A DNA stretch of 64,000 nt from Citrobacter europaeus (GTDB lineage Bacteria; Pseudomonadota; Gammaproteobacteria; Enterobacterales; Enterobacteriaceae), in the NCBI GenBank assembly GCA_020099315.1, contig CP083650.1, positions 4,712,001-4,776,000 of the forward strand. Reading direction: 5' to 3'. Shown here one piece after another: positions 8,510 to 16,463 of this stretch. Under the pieces are notes generated by a model. It saw only the letters and a program-made list of their open reading frames with translations, ran no database searches and was not told the DNA's origin. Positions within the stretch are counted from its first letter, which is position 1; every line of letters begins with the position of its first letter. A program made the translations under genes and the position numbers.

Positions 8510-9088
8510 ATGTACCGGATTGTTCTTGGGAAAGTTTCTGTTTTAAGCACTGGCGCGTTGCCTGCCGCACTGAGTGATCAGGCCCCGCAAGGTGCTCACC
8601 GTGCGCGCTGGCTGGCAGGTCGCGTGCTGCTTTCCCATGCGCTTTCGCCATTACCGGACATTGTCTACGGAGAACAAGGAAAACCGGCCTTTTCCGCCGA
8701 CACGCTGCTGTGGTTCAATCTCAGCCACAGCGGCGATGATATCGCCCTGTTGCTCAGCGACGAAGGGGAAGTCGGCTGCGATATTGAAGTCGTGCGCCCA
8801 CGCGATAACTGGCAGACGCTGGCAAACACGGTGTTCAGTCTCGGAGAACATGCCGAAGTTGAGGCCGAATGCCCGGAGCAACAGTTGGCGGCGTTCTGGC
8901 GCATCTGGACGCGTAAAGAAGCTATTGTGAAACAGCGTGGCGGCAGCGCCTGGCAAATTGTCAGCGTCGATAGCACCGCACTAACCTCCTCACTCTCTGT
9001 CAGCCAGTGCCAGCTCGACGCCCTGAGTCTGGCGGTCTGTACCCCCACGCCGTTTACCCTGACCGCAGACGCCGTGCAGCGTCTGTAA
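8510..9088 (+). CDS. acpT: 4'-phosphopantetheinyl transferase AcpT
   Basis: A 192-residue enzyme that moves the phosphopantetheine arm of coenzyme A onto a carrier-protein serine. The Mg-binding signature GCDIE and the WTRKEAIVK motif of the Sfp-type superfamily are both present, as is the upstream NLSHSGD motif. The ATG at 8510 follows an AAAGG ribosome site. The C-terminus (ending VQRL) is about three residues shorter than I recall for E. coli AcpT (195). It lies at the junction where nikABCDE appears to have been lost, so the deletion may have trimmed it. Confidence 0.94.
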   Translation: MYRIVLGKVSVLSTGALPAALSDQAPQGAHRARWLAGRVLLSHALSPLPDIVYGEQGKPAFSADTLLWFNLSHSGDDIALLLSDEGEVGCDIEVVRPRDNWQTLANTVFSLGEHAEVEAECPEQQLAAFWRIWTRKEAIVKQRGGSAWQIVSVDSTALTSSLSVSQCQLDALSLAVCTPTPFTLTADAVQRL

Positions 9089-9132
9089 CGCCCTCATTCC
9101 CGTGCGCCACCGCGCCATATCGTAAGGTTGAA
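9082..9132 (+). pseudogene. possible 3' remnant of nikE
   Basis: In one frame bases 9085-9102 encode VTPSFP. In the next frame bases 9102-9113 encode VRHR. Joined by one missing base this resembles the C-terminal tail of E. coli NikE as I recall it (VLPAFPVRRR). It lies exactly between acpT and nikR, where nikE ends in E. coli. The match is short and rests on memory, so confidence is low. Confidence 0.35.
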
Positions 9133-9137
9133 ATCGG

Positions 9138-9539
9138 ATGCAACGTATCACCATTACCCTCGATGATGATTTACTGGAAACGCTCGACGGCCTGAGCCAG
9201 CGCCGTGGCTACAACAACCGTTCCGAAGCGATCCGCGATATTCTGCGCGGCGCACTGGCGCAGGAAACCACTCAGGAGCATGGCACTCAGGGCTTCGCGG
9301 TGCTCTCGTATGTTTATGAGCATGAGAAACGTGACCTGGCGAGCCGCATTGTTTCTACTCAACACCACCACCACGATTTATCGGTCGCCACGCTGCACGT
9401 GCACATCAACCATGACGACTGCCTGGAAATCGCCGTGCTGAAAGGCGACATGGGCGAGGTGCAACATTTTGCCGATGACGTGATTTCCCAGCGCGGCGTG
9501 CGCCACGGTCATTTGCAGTGCCTGCCGAAAGAAGAGTAA
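9138..9539 (+). CDS. nikR: nickel-responsive repressor NikR, orphan
   Basis: A 133-residue tetrameric ribbon-helix-helix repressor with a C-terminal ACT-like nickel domain. The high-affinity Ni ligands His76, His87, His89 and Cys95 are all present (HVHINHDDC). In E. coli it ends the nikABCDER operon and represses that nickel importer. Here none of nikABCDE is present and nikR follows acpT by 49 bases, probably read from the acpT transcript or a weak local promoter. It looks intact, so it may control another nickel system elsewhere. Confidence 0.96.
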   Translation: MQRITITLDDDLLETLDGLSQRRGYNNRSEAIRDILRGALAQETTQEHGTQGFAVLSYVYEHEKRDLASRIVSTQHHHHDLSVATLHVHINHDDCLEIAVLKGDMGEVQHFADDVISQRGVRHGHLQCLPKEE

Positions 9540-9551
9540 TTGCCTGTTTCG

Positions 9552-9629
9552 TTGCCGGATGGCGGCTGCGCCTTATCCGGCCTACGTCCGTTACCGTCTG
9601 TAGGTCGGGCAAGCGAAGCGCCCCCGGCA
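9552..9629. repeat. BIME (two REP units)
   Basis: Two inverted REP units: 9552-9585 (TGCCGGATGGCGGCTGCGCC then CCGGCCTAC) and 9599-9629 (TGTAGGTCGGGCAAGCGAAG then CCCCGGCA). They separate nikR from the convergent hicAB pair. Confidence 0.8.
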
Positions 9630-9652
9630 ATGATGAGCAAACCAGCTAGCAA

Positions 9653-10012
9653 CTATGCCTGTTTGAGACTTTTGCTGAGCGTTTCGATGATCCATGTATT
9701 GACTGATACCTGTTCTTCCGCTGCCGCAAAACTTAAACGTTCTCCGAAAGACTCTGGATAGCGCAGAGTAAATGTCTTCAGCTTTTCCGGGTTTGCGTAA
9801 GGTTCTATCCCTGCGGCAGAGCAATCATCAAGATAATCTCGTAAGGAGATCTCTCCCTCTTTTTGCAGCCCCTGAATGCTGTCAGAGACAAAATCACAAT
9901 AGCCTGACAATCCCAGGAACTTACCGCGAAACGCATTAAGCTCAGGGACATAATTAATCACCGCAGGTTGACCGGCGATTTCCATTGAGTTTGGCGTTTT
10001 GGGTTTGATCAT
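9653..10012 (-). CDS. hicB: HicB-family antitoxin
   Basis: A 119-residue antitoxin of a type II toxin-antitoxin pair. The N-terminal part has the HicB fold pattern (INYVPELNAFRGKFLGLSG), a partial RNase H-like domain that masks the toxin. The C-terminal 40 residues (GERLSFAAAEEQVSVNTWII) fit a ribbon-helix-helix DNA-binding module, so it probably represses its own promoter. It starts within the last 4 bases of hicA (ATGA overlap), giving translational coupling. It is absent at this place in E. coli K-12. Confidence 0.85.
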   Translation of the reverse strand: MIKPKTPNSMEIAGQPAVINYVPELNAFRGKFLGLSGYCDFVSDSIQGLQKEGEISLRDYLDDCSAAGIEPYANPEKLKTFTLRYPESFGERLSFAAAEEQVSVNTWIIETLSKSLKQA

Positions 10013-10284
10013 GGTTTTACCCCTATACTTGTTAACCAGTCACGTACGTTTTCGACCGCGCCTTTATCTGTATCCGGAGAAGGATGTGGTCTATGAAAAC
10101 TCGCAATGCTCTTATTTAAAAGAAATTTACACCGTGAGCCTCGTCCTTCTTTGATTTCGCCACCTAACGCCTTGATCAGTGACTCAATTTCCGACCACTT
10201 GATTCCCTGCGGCGTCGGTGCTTTAAAAAGCTGATCCAGCGTGTTCTTTTGCTTTTTGCGTAAAGACAACACTTTTTCCTTCAT
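10009..10284 (-). CDS. hicA: HicA-family mRNA interferase toxin
   Basis: A 91-residue toxin of the HicA family, which cleaves mRNA when freed from its antitoxin. The double-stranded-RNA-binding-like fold is shown by WSEIESLIKALGGEI, the conserved GSRCKF strand and the HRPHP segment bearing the likely catalytic His; KGAVENVRDWL is the closing helix. It has a basic 20-residue N-terminal extension compared with the shortest HicA toxins. The toxin gene comes first, as is usual for hicAB. Confidence 0.85.
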   Translation of the reverse strand: MKEKVLSLRKKQKNTLDQLFKAPTPQGIKWSEIESLIKALGGEIKEGRGSRCKFLLNKSIASFHRPHPSPDTDKGAVENVRDWLTSIGVKP

Positions 10285-10294
10285 CGCATGTCCT

Positions 10295-10350
10295 TATGAC
10301 TTCATCCTTTGAAGTCATATTATAACAGCACACAATGCAGTCAAGATATG
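10295..10350 (-). promoter_or_regulatory. hicAB promoter with perfect operator dyad
   Basis: A perfect inverted repeat (TATGACTTCA at 10295-10304, TGAAGTCATA at 10310-10319, 5-base spacer) lies just upstream of hicA. On the minus strand it overlaps a -10-like TATAAT, with TTGACT about 14-16 bases further up. This fits autorepression by the ribbon-helix-helix domain of HicB. Confidence 0.65.
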
Positions 10351-10361
10351 AAGCCAACCAA

Positions 10362-11489
10362 TTACGCCATCGTACCAATCGTCTTTCGAAAGCGTAGTAG
10401 CGCTATCAGGAAAAACGCGCTGCCGATCGCCAGCAGCGTCAGAAACTGCGGCCAGACGATGCTAAACCCAGCTCCGCGATAAAGTATCGCCTGCGCGAGA
10501 CTGACGAAATGGGTAGTCGGCATCGACAACATAATGTCCTGCACCGCCTGCGGCATACTTTCACGCGGAGTGGAGCCGCCGGAGAGCATCTGTAACGGCA
10601 GCAGCACCAGAATCATCAGCAGCCCCAGTTGCGGCATAGAACGTGCCAGCGTGCCCATAAAAATGCCGATCGAGGTGGTGGCGAACAGGCTCAGCGCCAC
10701 GCCCAGCATAAACAGCGGTATTGAGCCTTCAATCGGTACCCCGAGCACGCCTTTTACCATCAGCATCAGCGACAGACCGGAAACCACCAGCACCACCAGC
10801 CCCATCGACCAGATTTTTGCCATCATGATCTCAAACGGCGTCACCGGCATCACCAGCAGATGCTCAATGGTTCCGTGCTCGCGCTCGCGAATCAGCGCCG
10901 ACCCGGTAAGCACGATCGCCAGCATGGTGATGTTGTTGATAATCGCCATTACCGCGCCAAATCGAGCAGGTTCCAGATTAGGGTTAAAGCGCATGCGCAT
11001 TTCCAGCGCCACCGGCGGCTCGCTGTTATCACGGTAACGTGCCACAAAGCTGTTCACCTCGCCGCTGATGATATTCTGGATATAGCTGTTGCCGGTAAAG
11101 GCCTGGCTCATCCGAGTGGCATCGACGTTCACCTGTATATCCGGTTGTCGTCCGGCCAGAACATCACGCTGAAAATCAGGCGGAATGTTCACGGCGAAGG
11201 TGTAGCGTCCGGCATCCAGCCCGGCATCCATCTCATCGGCAGTAATCATCTCCGGCGGTAAAAACCACGGGCGATAAAAGCTGTTCACAATCCGATTCGA
11301 CAACTGCGACTGGTCCATATCGGCAATGGCAATCGGCGCCAGATGCAGCGAACCCGGGAGGACGGTCGCGGAAGAGTAAACCGAAATCGTGAAAGCGAAG
11401 ACGATCAGCGTCAGCATCGCTTTGTCACCCAGCAAACTGCGTAACTCTTTGATGCCGAGGTTATAAATATTGCGTAATCGGCGCATCAC
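10362..11489 (-). CDS. yhhJ: ABC-2 type permease YhhJ
   Basis: A 375-residue inner-membrane permease of the ABC-2 family: one N-terminal helix (about residues 20-40), a periplasmic domain of about 130 residues, then five helices in the C-terminal half. The family signature EREHGTIEHLLVMPVTPFEI is present. The length equals that of E. coli YhhJ. It overlaps rbbA by 4 bases and is the last gene of the yhiI-rbbA-yhhJ operon, which resembles a tripartite drug or protein export system. The substrate is unknown. Confidence 0.92.
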   Translation of the reverse strand: MMRRLRNIYNLGIKELRSLLGDKAMLTLIVFAFTISVYSSATVLPGSLHLAPIAIADMDQSQLSNRIVNSFYRPWFLPPEMITADEMDAGLDAGRYTFAVNIPPDFQRDVLAGRQPDIQVNVDATRMSQAFTGNSYIQNIISGEVNSFVARYRDNSEPPVALEMRMRFNPNLEPARFGAVMAIINNITMLAIVLTGSALIREREHGTIEHLLVMPVTPFEIMMAKIWSMGLVVLVVSGLSLMLMVKGVLGVPIEGSIPLFMLGVALSLFATTSIGIFMGTLARSMPQLGLLMILVLLPLQMLSGGSTPRESMPQAVQDIMLSMPTTHFVSLAQAILYRGAGFSIVWPQFLTLLAIGSAFFLIALLRFRKTIGTMA

Positions 11490-14233
11490 CCCTCCTGTTT
11501 TTTCAGCAGTAATACGCTCAGACCAATCACCACCGGAATGGCCACCGCCAGCGGAATAAACAGCGGCCAGAGATCGGTCAGATCCAACGCTTTAGAGAAC
11601 GTCCCACGCGCGATAGTCAGAAAATGGCTGGTCGGGTAAATTTCACCAATCCACCGTCCCGGCCCTTCCAGCGAGGCGACCGGATCGATCATCCCGGAAA
11701 ACTGCGTCGCCGGGATCAGCGTTATAATCGCCGTACCAAAAATGGCGGCGATCTGGCTTTTCATAAACGTAGAGATTAATAAGCCCAGCCCGGTGGCAAT
11801 GGTGACGTACAGCAGCGCGGCCAGCGCCAGGGTCACAAAGCTCCCCTTATGCGGGACCCCGAACACAAACACCGACAGCGCGCACAGCAGCAAGAAGTTC
11901 AGCATGCCCAGCACGATGTAAGGCAACTGTTTGCCGAGTAAAAACTCGCTGCGGGTCGTGGGCGTAACGTACAGGTTGATAATCGACCCCAGCTCTTTCT
12001 CACGTACTACGCTGAGGGCGCTGAGCATGGAAGGGATCATCATCAATAGCAGTGGGATCACCGCCGGAACAATCGCCGGCAGACTTTTCACATCCGGGTT
12101 GTAACGATAGCGAGTTTCAATGGTCATCAATCCGTTTTGCCTACTGGCATTGGGTTGACGCGCCATCACATCCTGCAGCCAGGTCTGGTGCATCGCCTGC
12201 ACATAGCCCCTGACCGTTTCAGCACGGCTCGGCATTGCGCCATCGATCCAGACGCCAATCTTCACCGGTGTTCCGCGCGCAATATCGCGGCCAAAATTTG
12301 GCGGGATTTCAATTGCTACCGCGACTTCGCCCGAACGCATCCGTTTGTCCAGCTCGTCATAACTGGCGAGCGGCGGCTGCTCGATAAAATAGCGCGAGCC
12401 CGCCAGATTCAGCGTCCACGCCTGGCTGCTGACGGTCTGGTCACGATCGAGCACCGAAAACCGCAGGTTTTCCACATCCATGCTAATGCCATAGCCCATG
12501 ATAAGCATCAGGATCACCGTGCCCATCAGCGCCAGCGTTGAACGAACCGGGTCACGCCGCAGCTCCAGCGCTTCGCGGCGGCTGTAGCTGAACAAGCGCC
12601 GCAGGCTAAAACCCTGCCGCGGCGGGTTATTGTTTTCATGCACTGCCGGAACATTGCCTGGCGCTAACTGAGCTTCCGGCGCCGGACCAGCCGCTTCCTG
12701 TAACCAGGAGATAAACGCCTCTTCCAGACTGGCGGCGCCGCGCTGTTTCACCAGTTCCTGCGGCGTGCCGCTGGCCAGTACTTTTCCGGCGTGCATCAGC
12801 GACATCCTGTCACAGCGCTCCGCTTCGTTCATAAAGTGGGTGGAGATAAAAATGGTCACTTTGTCCTGGCGCGACAGATCAACCATCAGTTGCCAGAACA
12901 TGTCCCTCGCCACCGGATCGACCCCGGAGGTCGGTTCATCGAGAATCAACATCTCCGGGCGATGGATAACCGCCACCGCCAGCGACAGGCGTTGACGGAT
13001 CCCCAACGGCAGCGCGCCGGGCAACGCGTCTTCGACATCGGTCAGCGAAAAGCGCTCGCTCATCTCCTGTATCCGCCCCGGAATTTCTGCTTCGGGGATA
13101 TGGAACAGCCGCGCGTGTAGTTCGAGGTTTTGCCGGACGGTCAGCTCGCTGTAGAGCGAAAACGCCTGTGACATATAGCCTACCCGGCGGCGGGTATCGA
13201 TATTTTTCGGGTCAACCGCTTGCCCAAACAGCCACGCCTCGCCCTCGCTTGCGGGCAGCAGCCCGGTGAGCATTTTCATGGTAGTGGATTTACCGCATCC
13301 GTTAGAGCCGAGAAAACCGAAGATTTCCCCGCGCGGAATACGGAAGTTAACGTGGTCCACCGCCACAAATTTACCGAAGCGCATGGTCAGGTCTTTCGCC
13401 TCGATGGCAATCTCTTCCTGCTCAGCGTGATACGGCGGGATCACCACCGGTTTATGCGCCTGGCGCTGGGCTTCGGGTAACAGCGCGATAAATGCCTGCT
13501 CCAGCGTGTCGCTGGCGGTTTGTTCACGGAGCTGCTGCGCGCTCCCGGTGGCTAACACCTCCCCGGCGTTCATCGCCACCAGCCAGTCAAAGCGCTCGGC
13601 TTCTTCCATGTAGGCGGTGGCAACCAGCACGCTCATGTTGGTCTGTCGCTGGCGGATGCTGTTAATCAGATCCCAGAACTGGGCGCGGGACAGCGGGTCG
13701 ACCCCGGTGGTGGGTTCATCAAGAATCAACAGTTCCGGGTCGTGGATTAACGCGCAGCACAGCCCCAGCTTTTGCTTCATGCCGCCCGAGAGTTTCCCGG
13801 CAGGACGATCGCGAAACGGCGCCAGTCCGGTGCTGTTCAGCAGCTCGGTAATCCGTGCTTCGCGCTCCGCTTTGTCATGACCAAACAGCCGGGCAAAGAA
13901 ATCGACGTTCTCATACACTGACAGCGTGTGGTACAGGTTTTTCCCCAGCCCCTGCGGCATCCAGGCAATTCGCGGGCAGACATCCCGGCGATGCTTCGGG
14001 TCGCGCATATCGCCGCCCAGTACCCTCACGTTGCCGTGTTCAATAACCCGTGCCCCGGATATGAGAGACAGCAGGCTCGATTTTCCGACGCCATCCGGAC
14101 CAATCAGCCCCACCATGCAGCGGGCGGGGATATCCAGCGTGATATTGTTCAGCGCTACCGTTTTCCCGTAATGCTGACTCACGCCGTCAAGGTGCGCCAC
14201 GGGAGGAACGGGAACCAGCGCCAGATGCGTCAT
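11486..14233 (-). CDS. rbbA: ribosome-associated ATPase/ABC transporter RbbA
   Basis: A 915-residue fusion of two ABC ATPase domains and an ABC-2 permease domain. Walker A motifs are GPDGVGKSS near residue 43 and GSNGCGKSTT near residue 312; ABC signatures LSGGMKQKLG and LPLGIRQRLS follow, with LLILDEPTTGVDP and MLILDEPTSGVDP Walker B motifs. The last 370 residues are membrane-spanning. In E. coli, RbbA binds ribosomes and has been proposed to eject deacylated tRNA from the E site. The second ABC signature lacks the usual SGG (it reads PLG). It overlaps both neighbours by 4 bases. Confidence 0.95.
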   Translation of the reverse strand: MTHLALVPVPPVAHLDGVSQHYGKTVALNNITLDIPARCMVGLIGPDGVGKSSLLSLISGARVIEHGNVRVLGGDMRDPKHRRDVCPRIAWMPQGLGKNLYHTLSVYENVDFFARLFGHDKAEREARITELLNSTGLAPFRDRPAGKLSGGMKQKLGLCCALIHDPELLILDEPTTGVDPLSRAQFWDLINSIRQRQTNMSVLVATAYMEEAERFDWLVAMNAGEVLATGSAQQLREQTASDTLEQAFIALLPEAQRQAHKPVVIPPYHAEQEEIAIEAKDLTMRFGKFVAVDHVNFRIPRGEIFGFLGSNGCGKSTTMKMLTGLLPASEGEAWLFGQAVDPKNIDTRRRVGYMSQAFSLYSELTVRQNLELHARLFHIPEAEIPGRIQEMSERFSLTDVEDALPGALPLGIRQRLSLAVAVIHRPEMLILDEPTSGVDPVARDMFWQLMVDLSRQDKVTIFISTHFMNEAERCDRMSLMHAGKVLASGTPQELVKQRGAASLEEAFISWLQEAAGPAPEAQLAPGNVPAVHENNNPPRQGFSLRRLFSYSRREALELRRDPVRSTLALMGTVILMLIMGYGISMDVENLRFSVLDRDQTVSSQAWTLNLAGSRYFIEQPPLASYDELDKRMRSGEVAVAIEIPPNFGRDIARGTPVKIGVWIDGAMPSRAETVRGYVQAMHQTWLQDVMARQPNASRQNGLMTIETRYRYNPDVKSLPAIVPAVIPLLLMMIPSMLSALSVVREKELGSIINLYVTPTTRSEFLLGKQLPYIVLGMLNFLLLCALSVFVFGVPHKGSFVTLALAALLYVTIATGLGLLISTFMKSQIAAIFGTAIITLIPATQFSGMIDPVASLEGPGRWIGEIYPTSHFLTIARGTFSKALDLTDLWPLFIPLAVAIPVVIGLSVLLLKKQEG

Positions 14234-15297
14234 TGCGGCAACCTCACGACCAGGTCGTCAGGCCAGGCGCGATTTTCATCAACACGCACCCACGCCATAC
14301 CCGGCAGACCGGTTTTCACGTACTCAAGATGCTGCTGTAACAACTCTGGCGGGATACGCGCTTTGACGCGAAACATCAGCTTCAGCCGTTCATCGCTGGT
14401 TTCGACCGTTTTCGGCGTGAACTGCGCCACGCTTGCCACAAAGCTGATGGTTGCCGGAATACGCAAATCCGGTGCGGCATCCAGCACCAGACGCGCTTCA
14501 CCGCCAATCTTCAGTAAGCCAGCCTGCTCGGTAGGCAAGAAGAACGTCATGTAGACATCGCTGAGATCGACCATATTCAGCACGCGCCCACCCGCAGAAA
14601 GTACCTCGCCCGGTTCGGCTACGCGGTACTGCACGCGACCATCGCGCGGGGCTTTCAGCTCACTGTCATCAATATCAGCCGCAATACGACGTTCGGTGGC
14701 TTGCGCGGCTTCTACGCGGGTTTGCGCCTGAATAATGCTGGTGCGAGCGGCTTCAATGGCGGCTTTTGCCGCAGAGACCTGCGCCTTTGCGGATTCCAGC
14801 GCAGCGCGTGCGCTTTCTGCCGCAGCCCGATCGTCATCCAGTTGTTGCTCAGATACAGCCCCACGCTGGGATAGAGAACGAGAACGCACGTGGCGTTTAG
14901 AGACCGACTGCAGTTCCGCCTCGCGCTGTTTGACCACCGACTGCGCGGCGCGCATTTCACTTTGCCGCTGTTCTAACAGCGCCCGCGCCGCCGCCACCGC
15001 GCTTTCAGCTTCCTTGATTTGGGCGACCGCTTCCAGCCGCTGCTCCTGCAGCACACGGGTATCCATTTTCGCCAGCACTTCGCCCTGACGAACGAATTGC
15101 CCTTCTGACACGAGGATCGTGTCAATTCGTCCGGCAATCTTGGTGGCAATATCCACTTCCGTGGCCTCAATTCTGCCGTTGCTGGCTGCGAACCCTTCCG
15201 GTATTCCGGCAGGGCGGAGCATCCACCACGCTATCGCGGCCACCACGACCAGGAGGCCCGCGCCCCACCACATCAAATGACGCTTCAACTTATCCAT
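14230..15297 (-). CDS. yhiI: HlyD-family membrane fusion protein YhiI
   Basis: A 355-residue periplasmic adaptor. Residues 9-26 form a signal anchor, followed by a split biotinyl-lipoyl domain (KIAGRIDTILVSEGQFVRQG), a long Ala/Gln/Arg-rich coiled-coil hairpin (about residues 80-205) and the second lipoyl half (LKAPRDGRVQYRV). Such adaptors link inner-membrane ABC pumps to an outer-membrane channel such as TolC. It overlaps rbbA by 4 bases and is the first gene of the operon. Confidence 0.93.
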   Translation of the reverse strand: MDKLKRHLMWWGAGLLVVVAAIAWWMLRPAGIPEGFAASNGRIEATEVDIATKIAGRIDTILVSEGQFVRQGEVLAKMDTRVLQEQRLEAVAQIKEAESAVAAARALLEQRQSEMRAAQSVVKQREAELQSVSKRHVRSRSLSQRGAVSEQQLDDDRAAAESARAALESAKAQVSAAKAAIEAARTSIIQAQTRVEAAQATERRIAADIDDSELKAPRDGRVQYRVAEPGEVLSAGGRVLNMVDLSDVYMTFFLPTEQAGLLKIGGEARLVLDAAPDLRIPATISFVASVAQFTPKTVETSDERLKLMFRVKARIPPELLQQHLEYVKTGLPGMAWVRVDENRAWPDDLVVRLPQ

Positions 15298-15356
15298 ATT
15301 CGACCCGCCGTAATCCCTGTTTTCAAACGATGCGTGTCACAAAGCCCACTAAATAG

Positions 15357-15497
15357 CTATTCAGCGGGAGATTCCATCCGGGATGAGAAGGAATGAGAAA
15401 CAATGGCCAGAGAGCGGACAGGCGCTAAGGCAACCTGCGCCGCGCAGGAAGTGAATGACGAAAGTGCTGTGAGATCGGGTAGTAATGTTGTCATCAT
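15357..15497 (-). CDS. candidate 46-residue small protein or leader upstream of yhiI
   Basis: A short frame starts MMTTLLPDL and ends RMESPAE, with an AGGAA ribosome site about 8 bases before the double ATG at 15492-15497. It stops 59 bases before yhiI and runs in the same direction, so it could be a leader peptide or small protein of that operon. It has no membrane segment or recognised motif. It may also be chance. Confidence 0.2.
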   Translation of the reverse strand: MMTTLLPDLTALSSFTSCAAQVALAPVRSLAIVSHSFSSRMESPAE

Positions 15498-15604
15498 CAG
15501 CGTTCCTGGCCGGAAATGAAACACGCATACTCATAACTGCTGTCTATTGAATACTAACACCTGGATTCAATATGTCTATTCGGTTGTAGCACGGATGTTG
15601 CAGG

Positions 15605-15637
15605 CAAAAAATCGTGCCCGGCAATCCATTTGCCGGA
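15605..15637 (-). terminator. hpaR terminator
   Basis: Read on the minus strand, a CCGGCAA / TTGCCGG stem with a 5-base loop is followed by GCACGA and six T residues. It lies about 100 bases past the hpaR stop. Confidence 0.55.
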
Positions 15638-15739
15638 CAAACGTTCTTCTTAGAAGGTTAGCTGGATGACTAAGGTAACGCACTGAAAGTACCATTTTTT
15701 GTATGGCGTCCAGAACGTTACTTCTGGCTCTGGAACGCC

Positions 15740-16180
15740 TTAAGATCCCTCTTCCTCTGCCCGCGCTCCATTGCCCAGGGAAATAAACTCTTCCAGCAGC
15801 ATGGTAAGTTGCTGCATTTTTTCGACGGTAAAATCGGCTTCTATCAGGCGATAGGCCTCTTCCACCTGGACCTGCGCACTTTCATAAAGTTTTGAACCGG
15901 CCGGGGTTAGAGAAACGTACAGCTTGCGCTGATCGTTAACTGGCTTGAGGCGCAGAACCAGGCCATCGCGTTCCATGCGGGTCAGGATGCCCGTCAGACT
16001 CGGGCGTAAAATACAGGCGCGAAAAGCCAGATCGTGAAAATCCATCGACGGGTTTTCGGCAAGGATACGCACGATACGCCATTGCTGTTCGGTAAGATTG
16101 TGGCGTTTAACGATCGGGCGAAAGTGGGCCATCGCCGCTTCCCGCGCCTGTAGTAGCGCGATAGTTAATGAATCATGCAT
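15740..16180 (-). CDS. hpaR: MarR-family repressor HpaR
   Basis: A 146-residue MarR-type winged-helix dimer that represses the homoprotocatechuate meta-cleavage operon (hpaG promoter) until 4-hydroxyphenylacetate or 3,4-dihydroxyphenylacetate binds. The winged-helix core reads LTEQQWRIVRILAENPS, with recognition helix LRPSLTGILTRMERDGLV. The start at 16180 (MHDSLTIALLQ) follows an AGAGG ribosome site; six further codons upstream are open but unlikely. It is divergent from hpaG1 over a 283-base control region that contains a candidate operator. Confidence 0.94.
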   Translation of the reverse strand: MHDSLTIALLQAREAAMAHFRPIVKRHNLTEQQWRIVRILAENPSMDFHDLAFRACILRPSLTGILTRMERDGLVLRLKPVNDQRKLYVSLTPAGSKLYESAQVQVEEAYRLIEADFTVEKMQQLTMLLEEFISLGNGARAEEEGS

Positions 16181-16405
16181 GACTGACCTCTGAATCACAC
16201 CTTCATTTGTTAATAAGTTAATAATTAGCGTTAATCACACCAGAACGCAACCGGTTTCTGTCTCTGAAAAGTACAGGTCGAGATAAGAAGATAATCTTAT
16301 ATATTGATTTATAAGAAATAAAAACAAAACCTGTAAATTTATTGTTAATCAGATCACAAATCATTCACTTCTGTTTGCCAAACCTTTCTGCAAAGCATAA
16401 AAAAT

Positions 16406-16432
16406 GATCATTAATATGTTAATGAAATGATC
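16406..16432 (+). promoter_or_regulatory. candidate HpaR operator upstream of hpaG1
   Basis: Nested inverted repeats: inner CATTAA-TATG-TTAATG (16409-16424) and outer GATCATT / AATGATC (16406-16412, 16426-16432). It sits 32 bases before the hpaG1 start in the hpaR-hpaG1 gap. MarR proteins bind such AT-rich dyads, and hpa operons are known to have HpaR operators here. Assignment is by position and symmetry. Confidence 0.6.
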
Positions 16433-16463
16433 GTATCCGAAATCAGAATCAGAGGAGTGGTGA

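Larger units (their letters stand above)
15298..15739. other. 442-base gap between yhiI and hpaR
   Basis: This stretch should hold the promoter of the leftward yhiI operon and the 3' end of hpaR. I see one small candidate frame (15357-15497), a terminator-like hairpin (15605-15637), and otherwise AT-richer sequence without a clear gene. In E. coli K-12 the yhiI upstream neighbour is yhiJ, which is absent here. Confidence 0.5.

Noticed and set aside
14735..15088. Ala/Ser-rich frame on the + strand
   Set aside because: Shadow of the YhiI coiled-coil region, caused by its biased codon use.
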